A stretch of 64,000 nt of DNA. It comes from Pelobates cultripes (lineage: Eukaryota; Chordata; Amphibia; Anura; Pelobatidae). Numbering within the stretch: position 1 is the stretch's first letter; each line of letters begins with the position of its first letter. The position numbers and the translations under genes are program-made. The DNA is taken from assembly GCA_933207985.1 (NCBI GenBank), contig OW240917.1:100882360-100946359 (forward strand), written 5' to 3'. A model generated the notes under the pieces. The model saw only the letters and a list, made by a program, of their open reading frames with translations. It ran no database searches and was not told where the DNA came from. This document shows, piece by piece, positions 24,189-35,640 of this stretch.

Positions 24189-24640
24189 ATGCGCCACTAC
24201 AGTTATGCAGGTTCACGCCATTGGGCTGAAACTGAAGTCCAGTACTTAGGCATATGGCTCACCAAAACTAGCACAGATATTTTCGCTGAGAATTTTGCCC
24301 TGATGCTGATACCCCCACATCTCCCAGATGGGACGCATTCAAGTAGCCAAAATGAACTTTCTCCTGCGGCTCCTCTACTTAATGCAGGCCATACCCATAC
24401 TGATCCCACAGACATACTTCAACTTTCACAATGCAATAGGGAAGTATGTCTGGAACAGAAAAAGGCCCAGACTGAAATTCGCGCAACTCACACAGCCTAA
24501 GGAAAGGGGAGGCCTGGTGTTGCCGGATTTATATCTCTACTATGCTGCGTGCCACCTCCTCCGAATACTAGAATGGTCCAAAACCCAAAACATTTTCACA
24601 AACTATGGAAAACAGTAGAGGAAGCGGACCTGGGGCCCCC
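24189..24640 (+). pseudogene. LINE ORF2 C-terminal fragment
   Basis: In shifting frames one sees VQYLGIWL (RT thumb, about 24240), GRIQVAKMNFLLRLLYLMQA, YVWNRKRPRLKF and ERGGLVLPDLYLYYAA, characteristic of L1-type ORF2 after the RT. The part before it is deleted. Not functional. Confidence 0.82.
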
Positions 24641-25257
24641 GTAGCCCAACTCCCGTGGTTACCAAGGGGAGGCAGTGTACGTCAAAGCCACCTTACAGGT
24701 CTGGCATAGGACGACGGACCAGAGCGGCCTCACTTCTTACCCATCACAGCTTCTCCCACTGACCCACAACGCGCCGCCTCCTCCTGCCTCCCTCCCCGCC
24801 CAGGACCCTGTCCACCCTGGCTGAAAGGATCACCGAAGGCGACCCAGACGACCTCTTACATGCCAAAAAACACAGGACAACCTGTCAGGACTCAAGAAAG
24901 TCCTGAGAGACTGGTAAGCCCCACACAAACATAGGAAACAGTATGATAAACACTTGCGAGACCCGTGAGTGGTCCTACCCTTAGTACTTGAGACCCCTTT
25001 CTCCTCCTTGCCTGCACACATGACAGCAGATGAAACTCCTTACCGTACGCCCCATAACTAATGGACCCACACCTGTACTCATACCTCGACAAGACAGTGG
25101 CCTTCCCCATTACCCTTCCCACCATACCACATACCCCATCCTCCCACCATATCCGATGCCCCCACACGGCAACACAGCACTAACTTGTAATACAAATCCT
25201 TAGACTATTCTCAGGTCTTATTAACTTTTATGGTTTCAGTTATGTTTTTATGCTGAA

Positions 25258-25393
25258 GTGACCTGCGTGTCCAGCAAAGGCAGTACAATGTTATAAATTA
25301 GAGACCTGCGAGTCTCCTGCGATGACAGTAACTGACATATCAGAGACCTGCGCGTCTCTTAAGGTGATGTTTCTTTGGGGACCTGCGTGTCCC
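25258..25393 (+). promoter_or_regulatory. Four tandem CTGCG-loop hairpins in LINE 3' UTR
   Basis: Hairpins at 25260-25271 (GAC/GTC, loop CTGCGT), 25301-25316 (GAGAC/GTCTC, loop CTGCGA), 25342-25359 (AGAGAC/GTCTCT, loop CTGCGC) and 25378-25393 (GGGAC/GTCCC, loop CTGCGT). The loop CTGCGN is constant while the outer stem pairs differ and still match. They lie 35-43 bp apart, 55-190 bp before the AATAAA. The pattern suggests selection on an RNA structure in the LINE transcript, possibly recognised by ORF2p. Confidence 0.75.
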
Positions 25394-25472
25394 ACCCCTG
25401 CTTATGGTTAAATGGTATTAGATGCATTTTGAATCTTGAAAATTGAAAATAAAAACTGCATTGACAAAAAAA

Positions 25473-25487
25473 AAAATGTCAATGGAC
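25473..25487. repeat. Target-site duplication, right copy
   Basis: AAAATGTCAATGGAC, identical to 22507-22521. Confidence 0.93.
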
Positions 25488-26615
25488 AACAGAGTGAGAA
25501 TATGGCAATTTAATTCTCCATGTTATTATAGTTACTCTAAGCACCATCACCACTTCAGTGATTTGAAGTTTGTATGTGCAGCATTTCACTTTGAAACCCT
25601 CACACGCAAAAACTAACCATTTAGCTGCCAAAGGTGTATCTCCACCTATGGCATCGTCATAGGGTTGTCATCATTCAGCCTGGAACTGGAGATATATGCT
25701 GGCTACTGTCAATTATGTGCAACTTTGACAATGAATGTCGACTTTGCAGAACCACCGGGCACCACATCCTGCCTCTCCAAAGCATTCTTCCTTTATCTCT
25801 CCTGAGCAAAGCCCTGTAGGTGGTGATGGGTGCTCAGCAGACCCCAGGTAAGAGGAATTGACTATTTACATTGGGGTGGCTTTGGGTATTTCAAGCACGA
25901 TAACCACCTCAGTGCTCTGTTGTGGTTATGGTGCCTGGAGTGTTTCTTTGATATATTGTCACTAATTGCTTCCTGCTTCTCCGTTAAAAACGTATTAGGT
26001 TTTTTTGTTTGGGAAAAAGTCCAAGGAAATACATTAAAGGCAAAGTGCAAAGTGTTCATATAGATGACTTAGGGAATTGACCTCATGCTTAGAGGGGTCT
26101 TTTGTTTGCTTCGCATAGCAAATAAAAACAAATTATCAGCTTGGCTGTCAAGATAACTTCTGACTCAGCATTTGCTAAAATGATGGAATATTCTCTTCCA
26201 GAAGAAATGTTCACTGAATGTACTCCAAAATGAACTCCAGAAAATGAGATGCTCTGAAACAGCTAAAGAAAATCGGCTAAATATATCATTTTCAATGTGC
26301 CATTCTATATAAGAACTGAATGTTCTGTTATGAAAGGCGTGTGGGTGTTATTTTCTCAGAATTCATTTTTTAAAGGTATAACCGGGGATGAGAAATATGT
26401 TGTTTTAATGGATGCAAATTGTTTTTAAAAAATGTTATGTAATGTCTGGCAAGCAATTGGTGATAATACAATAGCATGCAATAGATTTTTTATTAATATG
26501 AAATACTTATTTTATTCTAAGTAATAGAGTTTTCTTATCAAAAAAATTTACATTCTCCAGAATATTATAGAAATAATTGAGATTCTTCCTCTTATGTAAA
26601 TAGTCTCCAAATTAG
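25488..26615. other. No gene recognised
   Basis: Unclassified. 25880-25960 (GGTTATGGTGCCTGGAGTGT) resembles the inside of TTAA-type frog MITEs but has no clear ends. Confidence 0.45.
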
Positions 26616-26619
26616 TTAG

Positions 26620-26828
26620 CAAACCCAAAAAGAAGATCTAGCACACACAAATTTTTAGAACAGTCATTTTATTCCAAACTTTCTAGCAACATTTCAGCAC
26701 TAATAAAGGTGTTTGTTTTTATCAAGGCTTGATAAAAGCCCTTGCTGTGGCTGAAACATTGGAGGAGAATAAAATTAATGTTCTGGGAATCCATGTGTGT
26801 CAATTTTTATTTTTGGGTTTGTTTACAA
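26620..26828. repeat. Inverted pair of retroelement 3' ends with hammerhead-like motifs
   Basis: The left and right halves are imperfect inverted copies meeting at a palindrome near 26717-26737 (TTTTATCAAGGCTTGATAAA). On the plus strand: CTTGATAAA, stem AGCC/GGCT, GAAAC (26728-26757), then AATAAA. On the minus strand (26726-26687) the same arrangement reads CTTGATAAA to GAAAT. Each half resembles a decayed terminal piece of a Penelope-like element, joined head to head. Confidence 0.55.
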
Positions 26829-27142
26829 CTTTTTGGATTGCTGTCTGGGTCCTGCCACCCAGGTAAAGCATATGCCTTCCCATTTGGTAAGTGCCATATC
26901 TTTGTACTTTGCAAATTAGTAACCTTGACCTATAATGGTAAGTTCTGTTTTAAGAAGTTCACTTTACTGATGTGTGTACATTTTGTTAGTCTTAGTGTAA
27001 GTGTACTATATTTTAGTACATACAGTTGCAAGAAAAAGTATGTGAACCCTTTGGAATGATATGGATTTCTGCACAAATTGGTCATAAAATGTGATCTGAT
27101 CATCATCTAAGTCACAACAATAGACAATCACAGTCTGCTTAA

Positions 27143-28744
27143 CCCCTTCGCGACCGAGGACGGTTCAGGATCATCGGCATTTTACTGCTGCAGAACCGAT
27201 GTGGTCCTGAACCGTCCTAACTTGATCCAGATATTACTTACCTGATCGCCGTCGTTCCCCCGGCGGCGATCAGCGTGGCTCCGGTTGTGGGGAGACTGCC
27301 CGCAGCCCAGACAGTCTCCCCACGGCAGATTAGGACCCCTGTGGCCATGTGATCGCTTAACACAGCGATCACATGGTCACAATAGGTGTCCATGTGTCTG
27401 CCTGCAGGGGACTGTCTGTGCTGACAGGCAGTCTCCCTGCTAGTGTAAAATCAGAAAATAAAATAAAGTTAGTGTTAATAAAAAAAATAAAAAAAATTAT
27501 ATATGTGTATATATGATATATAGACATATATTATACCTATATAATATATGTCTATATATCATATATATAATGCCATACTAAGTGTATTTTTATATTAATA
27601 TGTACTTATATTAATATAAAAATACACATATAAATAAATTACACACATATATATATATATGATATATATAATAACTATATATATTGTAGATATATATATA
27701 TATATATATATTATAAAATACAAATAAGTAATTTAAATAAAAAAAATAAAAAATGTAAAAATAATAATTAAAATATAAAATAAATTATATATCTATATAA
27801 AATTTTATTCTAACTGTATTTTAAAATTAATATATATATATTTATATCAAAATACTTACTTAGAATGGTATATATCTATGTATATATAAATAAATAAAAT
27901 AATACAAAATATACATATGTCCATATACAAAATTACATAAATAATTATATAAATATACACGTAGACTTCAAATATATAAATATGCATATATATTTAAATT
28001 CTACGTGCATATTTATGTAATATTTTTACATAATTCAGTAATTTTATTGATTGCAATGGGGTATGTCCAGTCTTTTTTAGTAACCACTTGGTCACAAACA
28101 CTGGCCAAAATTAGCGTTCAATTTAGTTTTTTTACTTTTTTCACACACAAACAAATATGAATGTGTTTTCGACTAAGTGGCTACTAAAAAAGACTGGACA
28201 TACCCCATATTGAATACCCTGGGTTGTCTACTTTAAAAAAAATATGTACATGTGGGGTGTTATTTAGAGATTTATGATAGATAATAGTGTTACAATGTCA
28301 CTATTGATAAATTTTAAAAATGTATGTTTTGAAACCACAATATCCTACTTGTACCTATAGCCCTATAACATGCAAAAAAAAGCAAAAAAGCACGTAAACA
28401 CTGGGTATTTTTAAACTCAGGACAAAATTTTGAATCTATTTAGCAGTTTTTCTCATTCGCTTTTGTAGATGAGTAAAAGATTTTTCAAGTAAAAGTCAAA
28501 AAACATGTATTTTTTTCAATTTTTCATCATATTTTTTTATTTTTTTTAAATTAAAATACATGAGATTATATAAATAATGGTATGTAAAGAAAGCCCCTTT
28601 TGTCCTGAAAAAAACAATATATAATTTGTATGGGAACAGTAAATGAGAGAGCGGAAAATTCCAGCCAAAACACAAACACCACAAAGTGTATTAGCCTTAT
28701 ACATACAGTGCATGATAGCAACATGTAAAAGGTCCAGTCCTTAG
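27143..28744. mobile_element. TTAA-type (piggyBac-like) insertion inside Tc1 end
   Basis: The Tc1 terminal repeat is interrupted at TTAA (27139-27142) by sequence beginning CCCCTTCGCGACCGAGGACG; the Tc1 sequence resumes at 28745. The inside is AT-rich, with an inverted pair at about 28062-28090 and 28170-28205 (GGTATGTCCAGTC and its complement). The right end reads GGTCCAGTCCTTAG and has lost the mirror of the left end, so the boundary is approximate. TTAA target and CCCC end fit piggyBac-type non-autonomous elements. No coding. Confidence 0.7.
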
Positions 28745-29001
28745 TAAACTAATAACACACAAAAAAATGAAATGTTGCCATGTTTTTATTGAACATACCA
28801 TGTATTCACAGTGCAGGTGGAAAAAGTATGAACCCCTAGACTAATGACATCTCCAAGAGCTAATTGGAGTGAGATGTCAGCCAACTGGAGTCCAATCAAT
28901 GAGATGAGATTGGAGGTGTTGGTTACAGCTGCCCTGCCCTATAAAAAACACACACCAGTTCTGGGTTTGCTTTTCACAAGAAGCATTGCCTGATGTGAAT
29001 G

Positions 29002-30026
29002 ATGCCTCGCACAAAAGAGCTCCTTTAGAAGACCTACGATTAAGAATTGTTGACTTGCATAAAGCTGGAAAGGGTTATAAAAGTATCTCCGAAAGCCTTG
29101 CTATTCATCAGTCCACGGTAGGACAAATTGTCTATAAATGGAGAAAGTTCAGCACTGCTGCTACTCTCCCTAGGAGTGGCCATCCTGTAAAGATGACTGC
29201 AAGAGCACAGCGCAGACTGCTCAATGAGGTGAAGAAGTATCCTAGAGTGTCAGCTAAAGACTTACAAAAGTCACTGGCAAATGCTAACATCCCTGTTAGC
29301 GAATCTACAATACGTAAAACACTAAACAAGAATGGATTTAATGGGAGGATACCACAGAGGAGGCCACTGCTGTCCAAACAAAACATTGCTGCACTTTTAC
29401 AGTTTGCACAAGAGCACCTGGATGTTCCACAGCAGTACTGGCAACATATTCTGTGGACAGATGAAACCAAAGTTGAGTTGTTTGGAAGAAACACACAACA
29501 CTATGTGTGGTGAAAAAAAGGCACAGCACACCAACATCAAAACCTCATCCCAACTGTAAAGTATGGTGGTGGGAGCATCATGGTCTGGGGCTGCTTTGCT
29601 GCATCAAGGCCTGGAGGGATTGCTATCATTGAAGGAAAAATGAATTCCGAAGTTTATCAAGACATTTTGCAGGAGAACTTAAGGCCATCTGTCTACCAGC
29701 TGAAGCTCAACAGAAGATGGGTGTTGCAAGAGGACGATGACCCAAAGCATAGAAGTAAATCAACAACAGAATGGCTTAAACAGAAGAAAATACGCCTTCT
29801 GAAGTGGCCCAGTCAGAGTCCTGACCTCAACCCGATTGAGATGCTGTGGCATGACCTCAAGAAAGCGATTCACACCAGACATCCCAAGAATATTGCTGAA
29901 CTGAAACAGTTCTGTAAAGAGGAATGGTCAAGAATTACTCCTGACCGTTGTGCACATCTGATCTGCAACTACAGGAAACGTTTGGTTGAAGTTATTGCTG
30001 CCAAAGGAGGTTCAACCAGTTATTAA
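29002..30026 (+). pseudogene. Tc1 transposase (DD34E) with one stop and a start frameshift
   Basis: The family start is probably the ATG at 29002 (MPRTKEL); a one-base shift near 29022-29030 moves to the main frame with [20 protein letters not shown], the first helix-turn-helix. The catalytic domain shows ILWTDETKVELFG (first D), EDDDPKH (second D) and [11 protein letters not shown] (E), with 34 residues between the last two. A TGA at 29511 lies where the family has Arg (CGA to TGA, a typical CpG decay). Reading continues in the same frame through GGGSIMVWGCFA to the TAA at 30024-30026. About 340 codons, the usual length. Confidence 0.9.
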
Positions 30027-30247
30027 ATCCATGGGTTCACATACTTTTTCCTCCTGCACAGTGAATGTTTACATAGTGTGTTCAATAAAAACATGGCAAC
30101 ATTTCATTCTTTGTGTGTTATTAGTTTAAGCAGACTGTGATTGTCTATTGTTGTGACTTAGATGATGATCAGATCACATTTTATGACCAATTTGTGCAGA
30201 AATCCATATCATTCCAAAGGGTTCACATACTTTTTCTTGCAACTGTA

Positions 30248-32599
30248 ACTAAACAGAACAGTAGGATATTTATTGATATGAAATTACATGTCTCAAAAGC
30301 ATGGCAACGTCCAAAGTAAGACTAAAGATTGCATTGCCCTCAAAGCTAGAATCGATTCAGACTTTATACTGCTAGAATATGACAACAAGAAAATAAAGTA
30401 ACATTTTGGTATGGAAGACAAGATAGATAAGACAGAGTTCTTAAAATCCATCAGACCACAAAAATACAAATAAATAAACCAGCTGTGTTGTTACTGCAAG
30501 CTAGAAGGACACTTAAAAATGCCATTTTATGAGCAGCAGTACAACATATTTAATGCACCACCTTTCGGAATTTATATATACACATCATGGATTGGATGTG
30601 TTTAGGTAACTCAAAAAATTGCATGATAGAAAATTGATTGAGGGGCAACAAGCCATATGGCAAATGACAAGATACATAAATTAATTGGCTGAATGGGCCA
30701 GCTGATATGCTCAGCCCAAAAAATAACATTAGAATATACATGAAATGAAGATCGCTAATGTGGAAGAGGAAATGGCTCTTTCAAAGAGGTTTCTTAGAGA
30801 CCTCTGGATTTAACTAAGCCACTCAAAAGTGGTTTATCCCAGGCATAGGGAACTGTGCCCACCAGTTAAATGAAATATGATGGCTATGTAGTGGTTATGG
30901 TAACTAGACTATAGCTTTAATTTGTGCAACATGAGACACTTTCAAATCTTTAATGGAGTGTAAAATGGCTATATTTTGCTAACAGGACAGAAAAATGCAA
31001 CTTTGAGACCAATTAAAAAAATCAATGTACTATCAATTATAAGTATAGAATCTCAAATATAACAGAAAATTATAGCAACAAGTATGCATTGATTTCTAAA
31101 TTGTCCAAAAATTGTTTTAAATAAAATTATGGATTTATTTTCTATAATATTTCTAGAAATTATTGTTTATTTGTAATATAGTTACCAAATTTATTTTATA
31201 TTAGCAGCTAAAAACTAAAAGGTCATTGCCTTTATGCCAAACAAAAAATCCTTTGTTGGCATTTATTGAGGTTAAAGAAAGCCAGAAACTCATTTAGATG
31301 CAGATAGTCTTCTCTTAGCTAAAGGACATGTGAGTCAAAGCACATTGAGTACATTAATTTTTAAAAGAATGGTATCGTGGTGTGGGCAGGCAGTGAAATG
31401 TTTGTCTATGGACCACACTGCCAAAAACCTGTTCATAACATTGCGTTAAAGACAAATATTCTGCAGAATAAACTTGACATTCTATATATTTATCAATAGT
31501 ATGCTTCATTCATTATTTTAGATGCTCTACAGTATTTTCCCAATATTTTATGCACACAAACTAGATATAGATACATAGTTTCTACAATATCTTCTCCACA
31601 TAATACCATTTTTTTTTGTATTTTGATTATTATGGGTACATTGTTTGGAGAGAATGGATAATAAGGAGTAAAACATAACCTTGACTTTAGACATTGTCCA
31701 ATTTTTGCAAAGCCCCGCCTTTTCCCCCCAAGGTGGAGAATGGAAAAGGACAGGAATTTATGCCTGAGGATCTCCCTTCTAGACAGGCACCCATGTGATT
31801 ACGTATGAATACCCTTATGTGTTGTACGAGGAGTGCCATCTTTTGAAGGGTTGTACATGTGAAAGAAACTTGTGATTAGTGGAGCACCATGTTTAAAGCT
31901 AAAAATAATGGAGAATCTCCCTTCTTTGTGCCTTCATCTTAAGATTCAGGTCCATCACCAACTCCTGGCAAGTTAAGCCACCATGAATAAGTCAAGCCAA
32001 TTATTTAGTCATGTACACTTGTGTTTCTGTGAGATTGTGTATGTGCAATGAGATGCTATAGACAGTGTGCATCATGCAAGACTAACCCATTCTCATCAGC
32101 AATAGCCAGCAAAGGCTGATGGGAATAGCACAATGTGGCAAGTATACGCTGCCTGTCCGCTGCTCTGCCTTTTGCTGAATTTTCCCCAAAAGGCAACGTT
32201 GTTCATAAGGCAAAGTGTCTCTACTTTATCAAAACGTAGGAAAAATTATTGTCTACAATTCAAAGTGAATTAAAAGCCAATTTTAAATTTTAGGTCACCA
32301 TAATAACACTGTTTTCAATACAGCCATTTTGTCTGGAAATTCACTTTGAATTCATAACAACCCACCCTTCAATGAATAACTCTGACTATGCACACAACAG
32401 CATTGACCGTTATTTTTTTTTTATCATTCTTAGAGCAATTCTTTTGTTGCATGTTTATCCTTCAACTGAAAACCTCTTGTTGACCTGGGCTCCCTTGTAA
32501 TGGTGTACCCATTCAGTACAATGTTGCTTTTAGTTTCAAAATAAATGTTTCCAAATGTTAAATAGGGTAACTTGTTGGTATGTGCCAATTCCAGGGGCA
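30248..32599. other. No gene or element recognised
   Basis: AT-rich unclassified DNA. Only short open frames; no terminal repeats or family motifs seen. Confidence 0.5.
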
Positions 32600-32619
32600 A
32601 CGGTACAATAAGACAGGAC

Positions 32620-33900
32620 AGCAGCTGTCCTAGGCTGCCCGCTCTCACTGCTGCTCTATGTCCTGACTATTCAAATCCTGGCAATCAAAATCCAAAATAA
32701 CCCTAAAATCAAGGGATTTACTGAAGCTGAGATTAAAATCAAATTATACGTGGACAATATCTTGATTATGGAAGACCCAGTCAACTCCACCAAGGAATTA
32801 ATAAAGGTCATAGGCAGATATAGTCAATTTTTAAATTTCAAACTTAATACATTAAAATCAATTGCCCTTCCGCTATTCATGGATAAATGTAAAATATCAG
32901 AAATTGCAGCAAGATTTGATTTCATTTGGGCAAAAGAATCTTACCTATTTGGGTATAAAGATTTCCACAAATCCCAGAAACTGGATTGAAATTAATTTAC
33001 TTCCCCTAATTAAAGAGTTCAATACTAATTTTAAACTATGGAAAAATAAGGAAATATTCTGTTGGGGAAAGATTAATATTGTTAAATCCTACATTCGTCA
33101 CTAAAATAACTTACCAGTATTTGATGAGCTTATTACCCATAAATATCCCCTGAAGTTGGATAAAGTTAGTCCAGACTCTATTCTCTAAGTTTATCTGGCA
33201 AAAAAGAGGACCTAGAATAAGCCAAAAAGCTATTCGCTAAGAAAATAGACAAGGGAGGACTGGGTTTCACCTCTCTGGAGAGACTTAATCGTGCTTAACT
33301 TTTAGACAACACTTTTAGCCCTTGCTATCCGTACTTTATATCAAACGTCTATTGGGGAAAGCTGGTATAATCTAGAATTAAAAAGAATGTCTATATAAAA
33401 ATCTTGCCGTGATCTTTTGGATTCCTTTAGGGATAATTAAAAAATGTAACTTCTTTGGGAACATTCTGTCTTTGAACTGGGTTTTAAAAAACTGGTATAA
33501 AATCAAAGACAATCTAGAGCTCTAGGAGAAAATATTACCCTCTCTGAAAATAGATATTTAATGGATCTTTTAAAAGATGCTGATTTAACCAATTGGAAAT
33601 CTAAGGGGATCATACTGCTCTCTGACCTTATAGAAGGGAACAAAATTAAACCCTTCTGTGACTTTGTTGATAAATATGGGATTTCCAACAAGGAATTCTT
33701 CAATTACCTTAAAGTGCGAGCTTTCTATTAAAAAATCAAATAACTCATCCTGAAATGAACAAACTCTAATTTTTTTGATCAAGCTATAAATAGAAAAGAT
33801 TTTAAAAAAATTAATTTCTACTGGCAATGCATTATTAATAAAACAGGAGAAAAATCTAATCCCGATATCCTTACAAAAATGGGCACAAGAACTGAGAATT
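32620..33900 (+). pseudogene. LINE reverse transcriptase and thumb remnants
   Basis: Around 32640 the frame has a decayed counterpart of the CPLSPLLY box, then KGFTEAEIKIKLYVDNILIM (catalytic YADD changed to YVDN), and FLNFKLNTLKS. Near 33050 FCWGKINIVKSYI matches the region after the RT. Later LSDLIEGNKIKPF and NKEFFNYLKVRAFY (about 33620-33730) are typical of L1 ORF2 C-terminal parts. Too damaged to be functional. Confidence 0.75.
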
Positions 33901-34217
33901 AGTGATGTCCCGAACGGTTCGTCGAACGGTTCACCACGAATGGTTCGCCACGGACTCATCATTGAGTAAACTTTGACCCTGTACCTCACAGTAAGCAGAC
34001 ACATTCCAGCCAATCAGCAGCAGACCCTCCCTCCCAGACCCTCCCACCTCCTGGACAGCATCCATTTTACATTCATTGTGAAGCTGCATTCTTAGTGAGC
34101 TGTCCAGGAGGTGGGAGGTCTGTGAGGGAGGGTCTGCTGCTGATTGTCTGGAATGTGTCTGCTGACTGTGAGGTACAGGGTCAAAGTTTACTCAATGATG
34201 AGTCCGCGGCGAACCGG
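33901..34217. mobile_element. Fold-back MITE (AGTGATGTC ends), right end truncated
   Basis: Begins AGTGATGTCCCGAACGG and folds back on itself over about 150 bp per arm (for example CAGCAGACCCTCCCTCCCAG and its complement). It stops at GCGGCGAACCGG without the final TTCGGGACATCACT. A fuller copy lies at 48624-48963. Inserted in the LINE. Confidence 0.85.
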
Positions 34218-34963
34218 ACTCATCTGTCTGCTCTTATGAGATTAACCTACTTGGGGAAATAAATTCCATCTGGGGCTCTCTGCAGTACAAGGCTAAATAG
34301 GACCTGCCAAAGATGGGGTACATTGACGTTGTGGCAGGCTTATGCAATGTATGATCATATAATGTAACTAAACCCCCATTATTTTTGACTAGATTAGGTG
34401 TTTTAAAAAAAAAAAAAATCTTTCAACATTGAAGTTGCTGTTTAGTGGATAGGTGAGTGCGCTGGATCTTGTGTATTGTATTATTTGGCCCCCAGCAGCA
34501 CCCCCATTTATGCATGTTAAGGTAAGTGCAGCCAACCCCCTCTTGTTTTATATATATTTGGGAGTCTAGCCAACTCCTTGGTTTTGCACCCCTCCCTGTC
34601 ACAGGTGCCTCATCCCAGGGCCCTATTTAGCCTTGTACTGCAGAGAGCCCCAGATGGAATTTCTTTCCCCAAGTAGGTTAATCTCATAAGAGCAGACATT
34701 AGGCTGTTAGTGTAGGACCTGCCAAAGATGGGGTACATTGACGTTGTGGCAGGCTTATGCAATGTATGATCATATAATGTAACTAAACCCCCATTATTTT
34801 TGCCTAGATTAGGTGTTTTTAAAAAAACAAATAAAATCTTTCAACATTGAAGTTGCTGTTTAGTGGATAGGTGAGTGCGCTGGATCTTGTGTATTGTATT
34901 ATTTGGCCCCCAGCAGCACCCCCATTTGTGCATGTTAAGGTGAGTGCAGCCAACCCCCTCTTG

Positions 34964-34968
<5 letters not shown>
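34218..34968. repeat. 415-bp tandem duplication with inverted arms
   Basis: Two nearly identical blocks of about 250 bp start at 34298 and 34713 (TAGGACCTGCCAAAGATGGG), 415 bp apart. In addition 34228-34300 is an inverted copy of 34620-34697. The unit resembles sequence at about 48966-49040. Classification unknown; high identity of the blocks suggests recent duplication. Confidence 0.85.

Positions 34969-35023
<55 letters not shown>
34968..35023. repeat. AT microsatellite
   Basis: About 27 AT units, uninterrupted. Confidence 0.95.
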
Positions 35024-35026
<3 letters not shown>

Positions 35027-35033
35027 AAAAAAA

Positions 35034-35166
35034 GGTTCCAAAGATAGCACTCCAGGGACTTGTAAAAAATAGCTTTTATTACCTTCACTAAAACATCCAA
35101 AATGATCCATCCAAAAAGGTAATAAAAGCTAATTTTTACAAGTCCCTGGAGTGCTATCTTTGGAAC
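35034..35166. repeat. Long palindrome, about 52-bp arms
   Basis: 35034-35085 and 35115-35166 are inverted copies with very few mismatches (ends GGTTCCAAAG / CTTTGGAAC), with a 29-bp loop. Contains GGAGTGCT and AATAAAAGCT as in retroelement 3' ends, so it may be a head-to-head pair of such ends. Confidence 0.9.
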
Positions 35167-35237
35167 TTTTTTTGTATTTTGGCTGACAAGCACCGGGCAT
35201 CAAATTATTTAAAAAGGTGGAGTGCAAGATTTTCTCT

Positions 35238-35245
<8 letters not shown>

Positions 35246-35276
<31 letters not shown>
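35246..35276. repeat. AT microsatellite
   Basis: About 15 TA units. Confidence 0.95.
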
Positions 35277-35278
<2 letters not shown>

Positions 35279-35620
35279 AAACGTACCATCCGTTTGTTGG
35301 GAACGTAGGCAACAAGAAGTCAACCATCTTCATATGTGTTGGACATATGCAATGTATCAGCTGTGGTTGGAGATTCAAAATAATCTAGACAAGAGGTTGG
35401 GGTGTAGAATACCATTTAGTCTTTAGTAATCCAATGGGTATTTTTACACCTTAACCTTCCCCAAAATAAAAAAAATAAAACATTTAAAACTACTCCTACA
35501 TGTTTTTACAGCAGTGAAAATTGTAATAGCAAGAAATTGGAAAAGCCAAAAAATCCAGATTGGTATACTATTAAAGTTCAACTCATTTACCAATTAAAAA
35601 TGGAAAGAGGCATTTTAACG
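35270..35620 (+). pseudogene. LINE ORF2 C-terminal knuckle region
   Basis: Fragments VCWERRQQEVNHLHMCWT and later VKIVIARNW, KIPDWYTIKVQLIY and LKMERG, spread over frames, match the C-W-x-C ... H-x-W-W-x-C knuckle and tail of L1-type ORF2. Continues the LINE at 32600. Confidence 0.7.
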
Positions 35621-35640
35621 TCAGCCAATGTTAGGATTCA

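Larger units (their letters stand above)
22522..25472 (+). mobile_element. L1/Tx1-type LINE, internally deleted
   Basis: A 2.95-kb element with a 15-bp perfect target duplication and an A-tail preceded by AATAAA (about 25449). It holds ORF1 (22828-23930) but only the C-terminal fragment of ORF2: endonuclease and the RT catalytic core are missing between about 24000 and 24210. Its 3' UTR has four CTGCG-loop hairpins, linking it to the LINE at 5535-11876. Confidence 0.9.
27023..30245 (+). mobile_element. Tc1/mariner transposon (DD34E), split by insertion
   Basis: Inverted ends begin CAGTTGCAAGAAAAAGTATG and are flanked by TA (27021-27022, 30246-30247). The outer about 119 bp of the two ends are identical in inverted comparison, arguing for recent transposition. 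Inner repeats lie at about 28816 and 30031-30062, an IR/DR layout. A 1.6-kb insertion (27143-28744) splits the left terminal repeat. The transposase gene lies at 29002-30026. Confidence 0.93.
32600..35640 (+). mobile_element. Old L1-type LINE, fragmentary, interrupted
   Basis: RT sequence runs from about 32620 to 33900, is interrupted by MITE and repeat sequence (33901 to about 35270), and resumes at about 35275-35620 with the C-terminal region. Many stops and frameshifts. Independent of the other two L1/Tx1 LINEs and more degenerate. No target duplication identified. Confidence 0.75.

Noticed and set aside
33585..34013. 142-codon minus-strand open frame
   Set aside because: It runs across the junction of a LINE fragment and a fold-back MITE; its first part recurs in the MITE copy at 48853, so it is repeat-derived.
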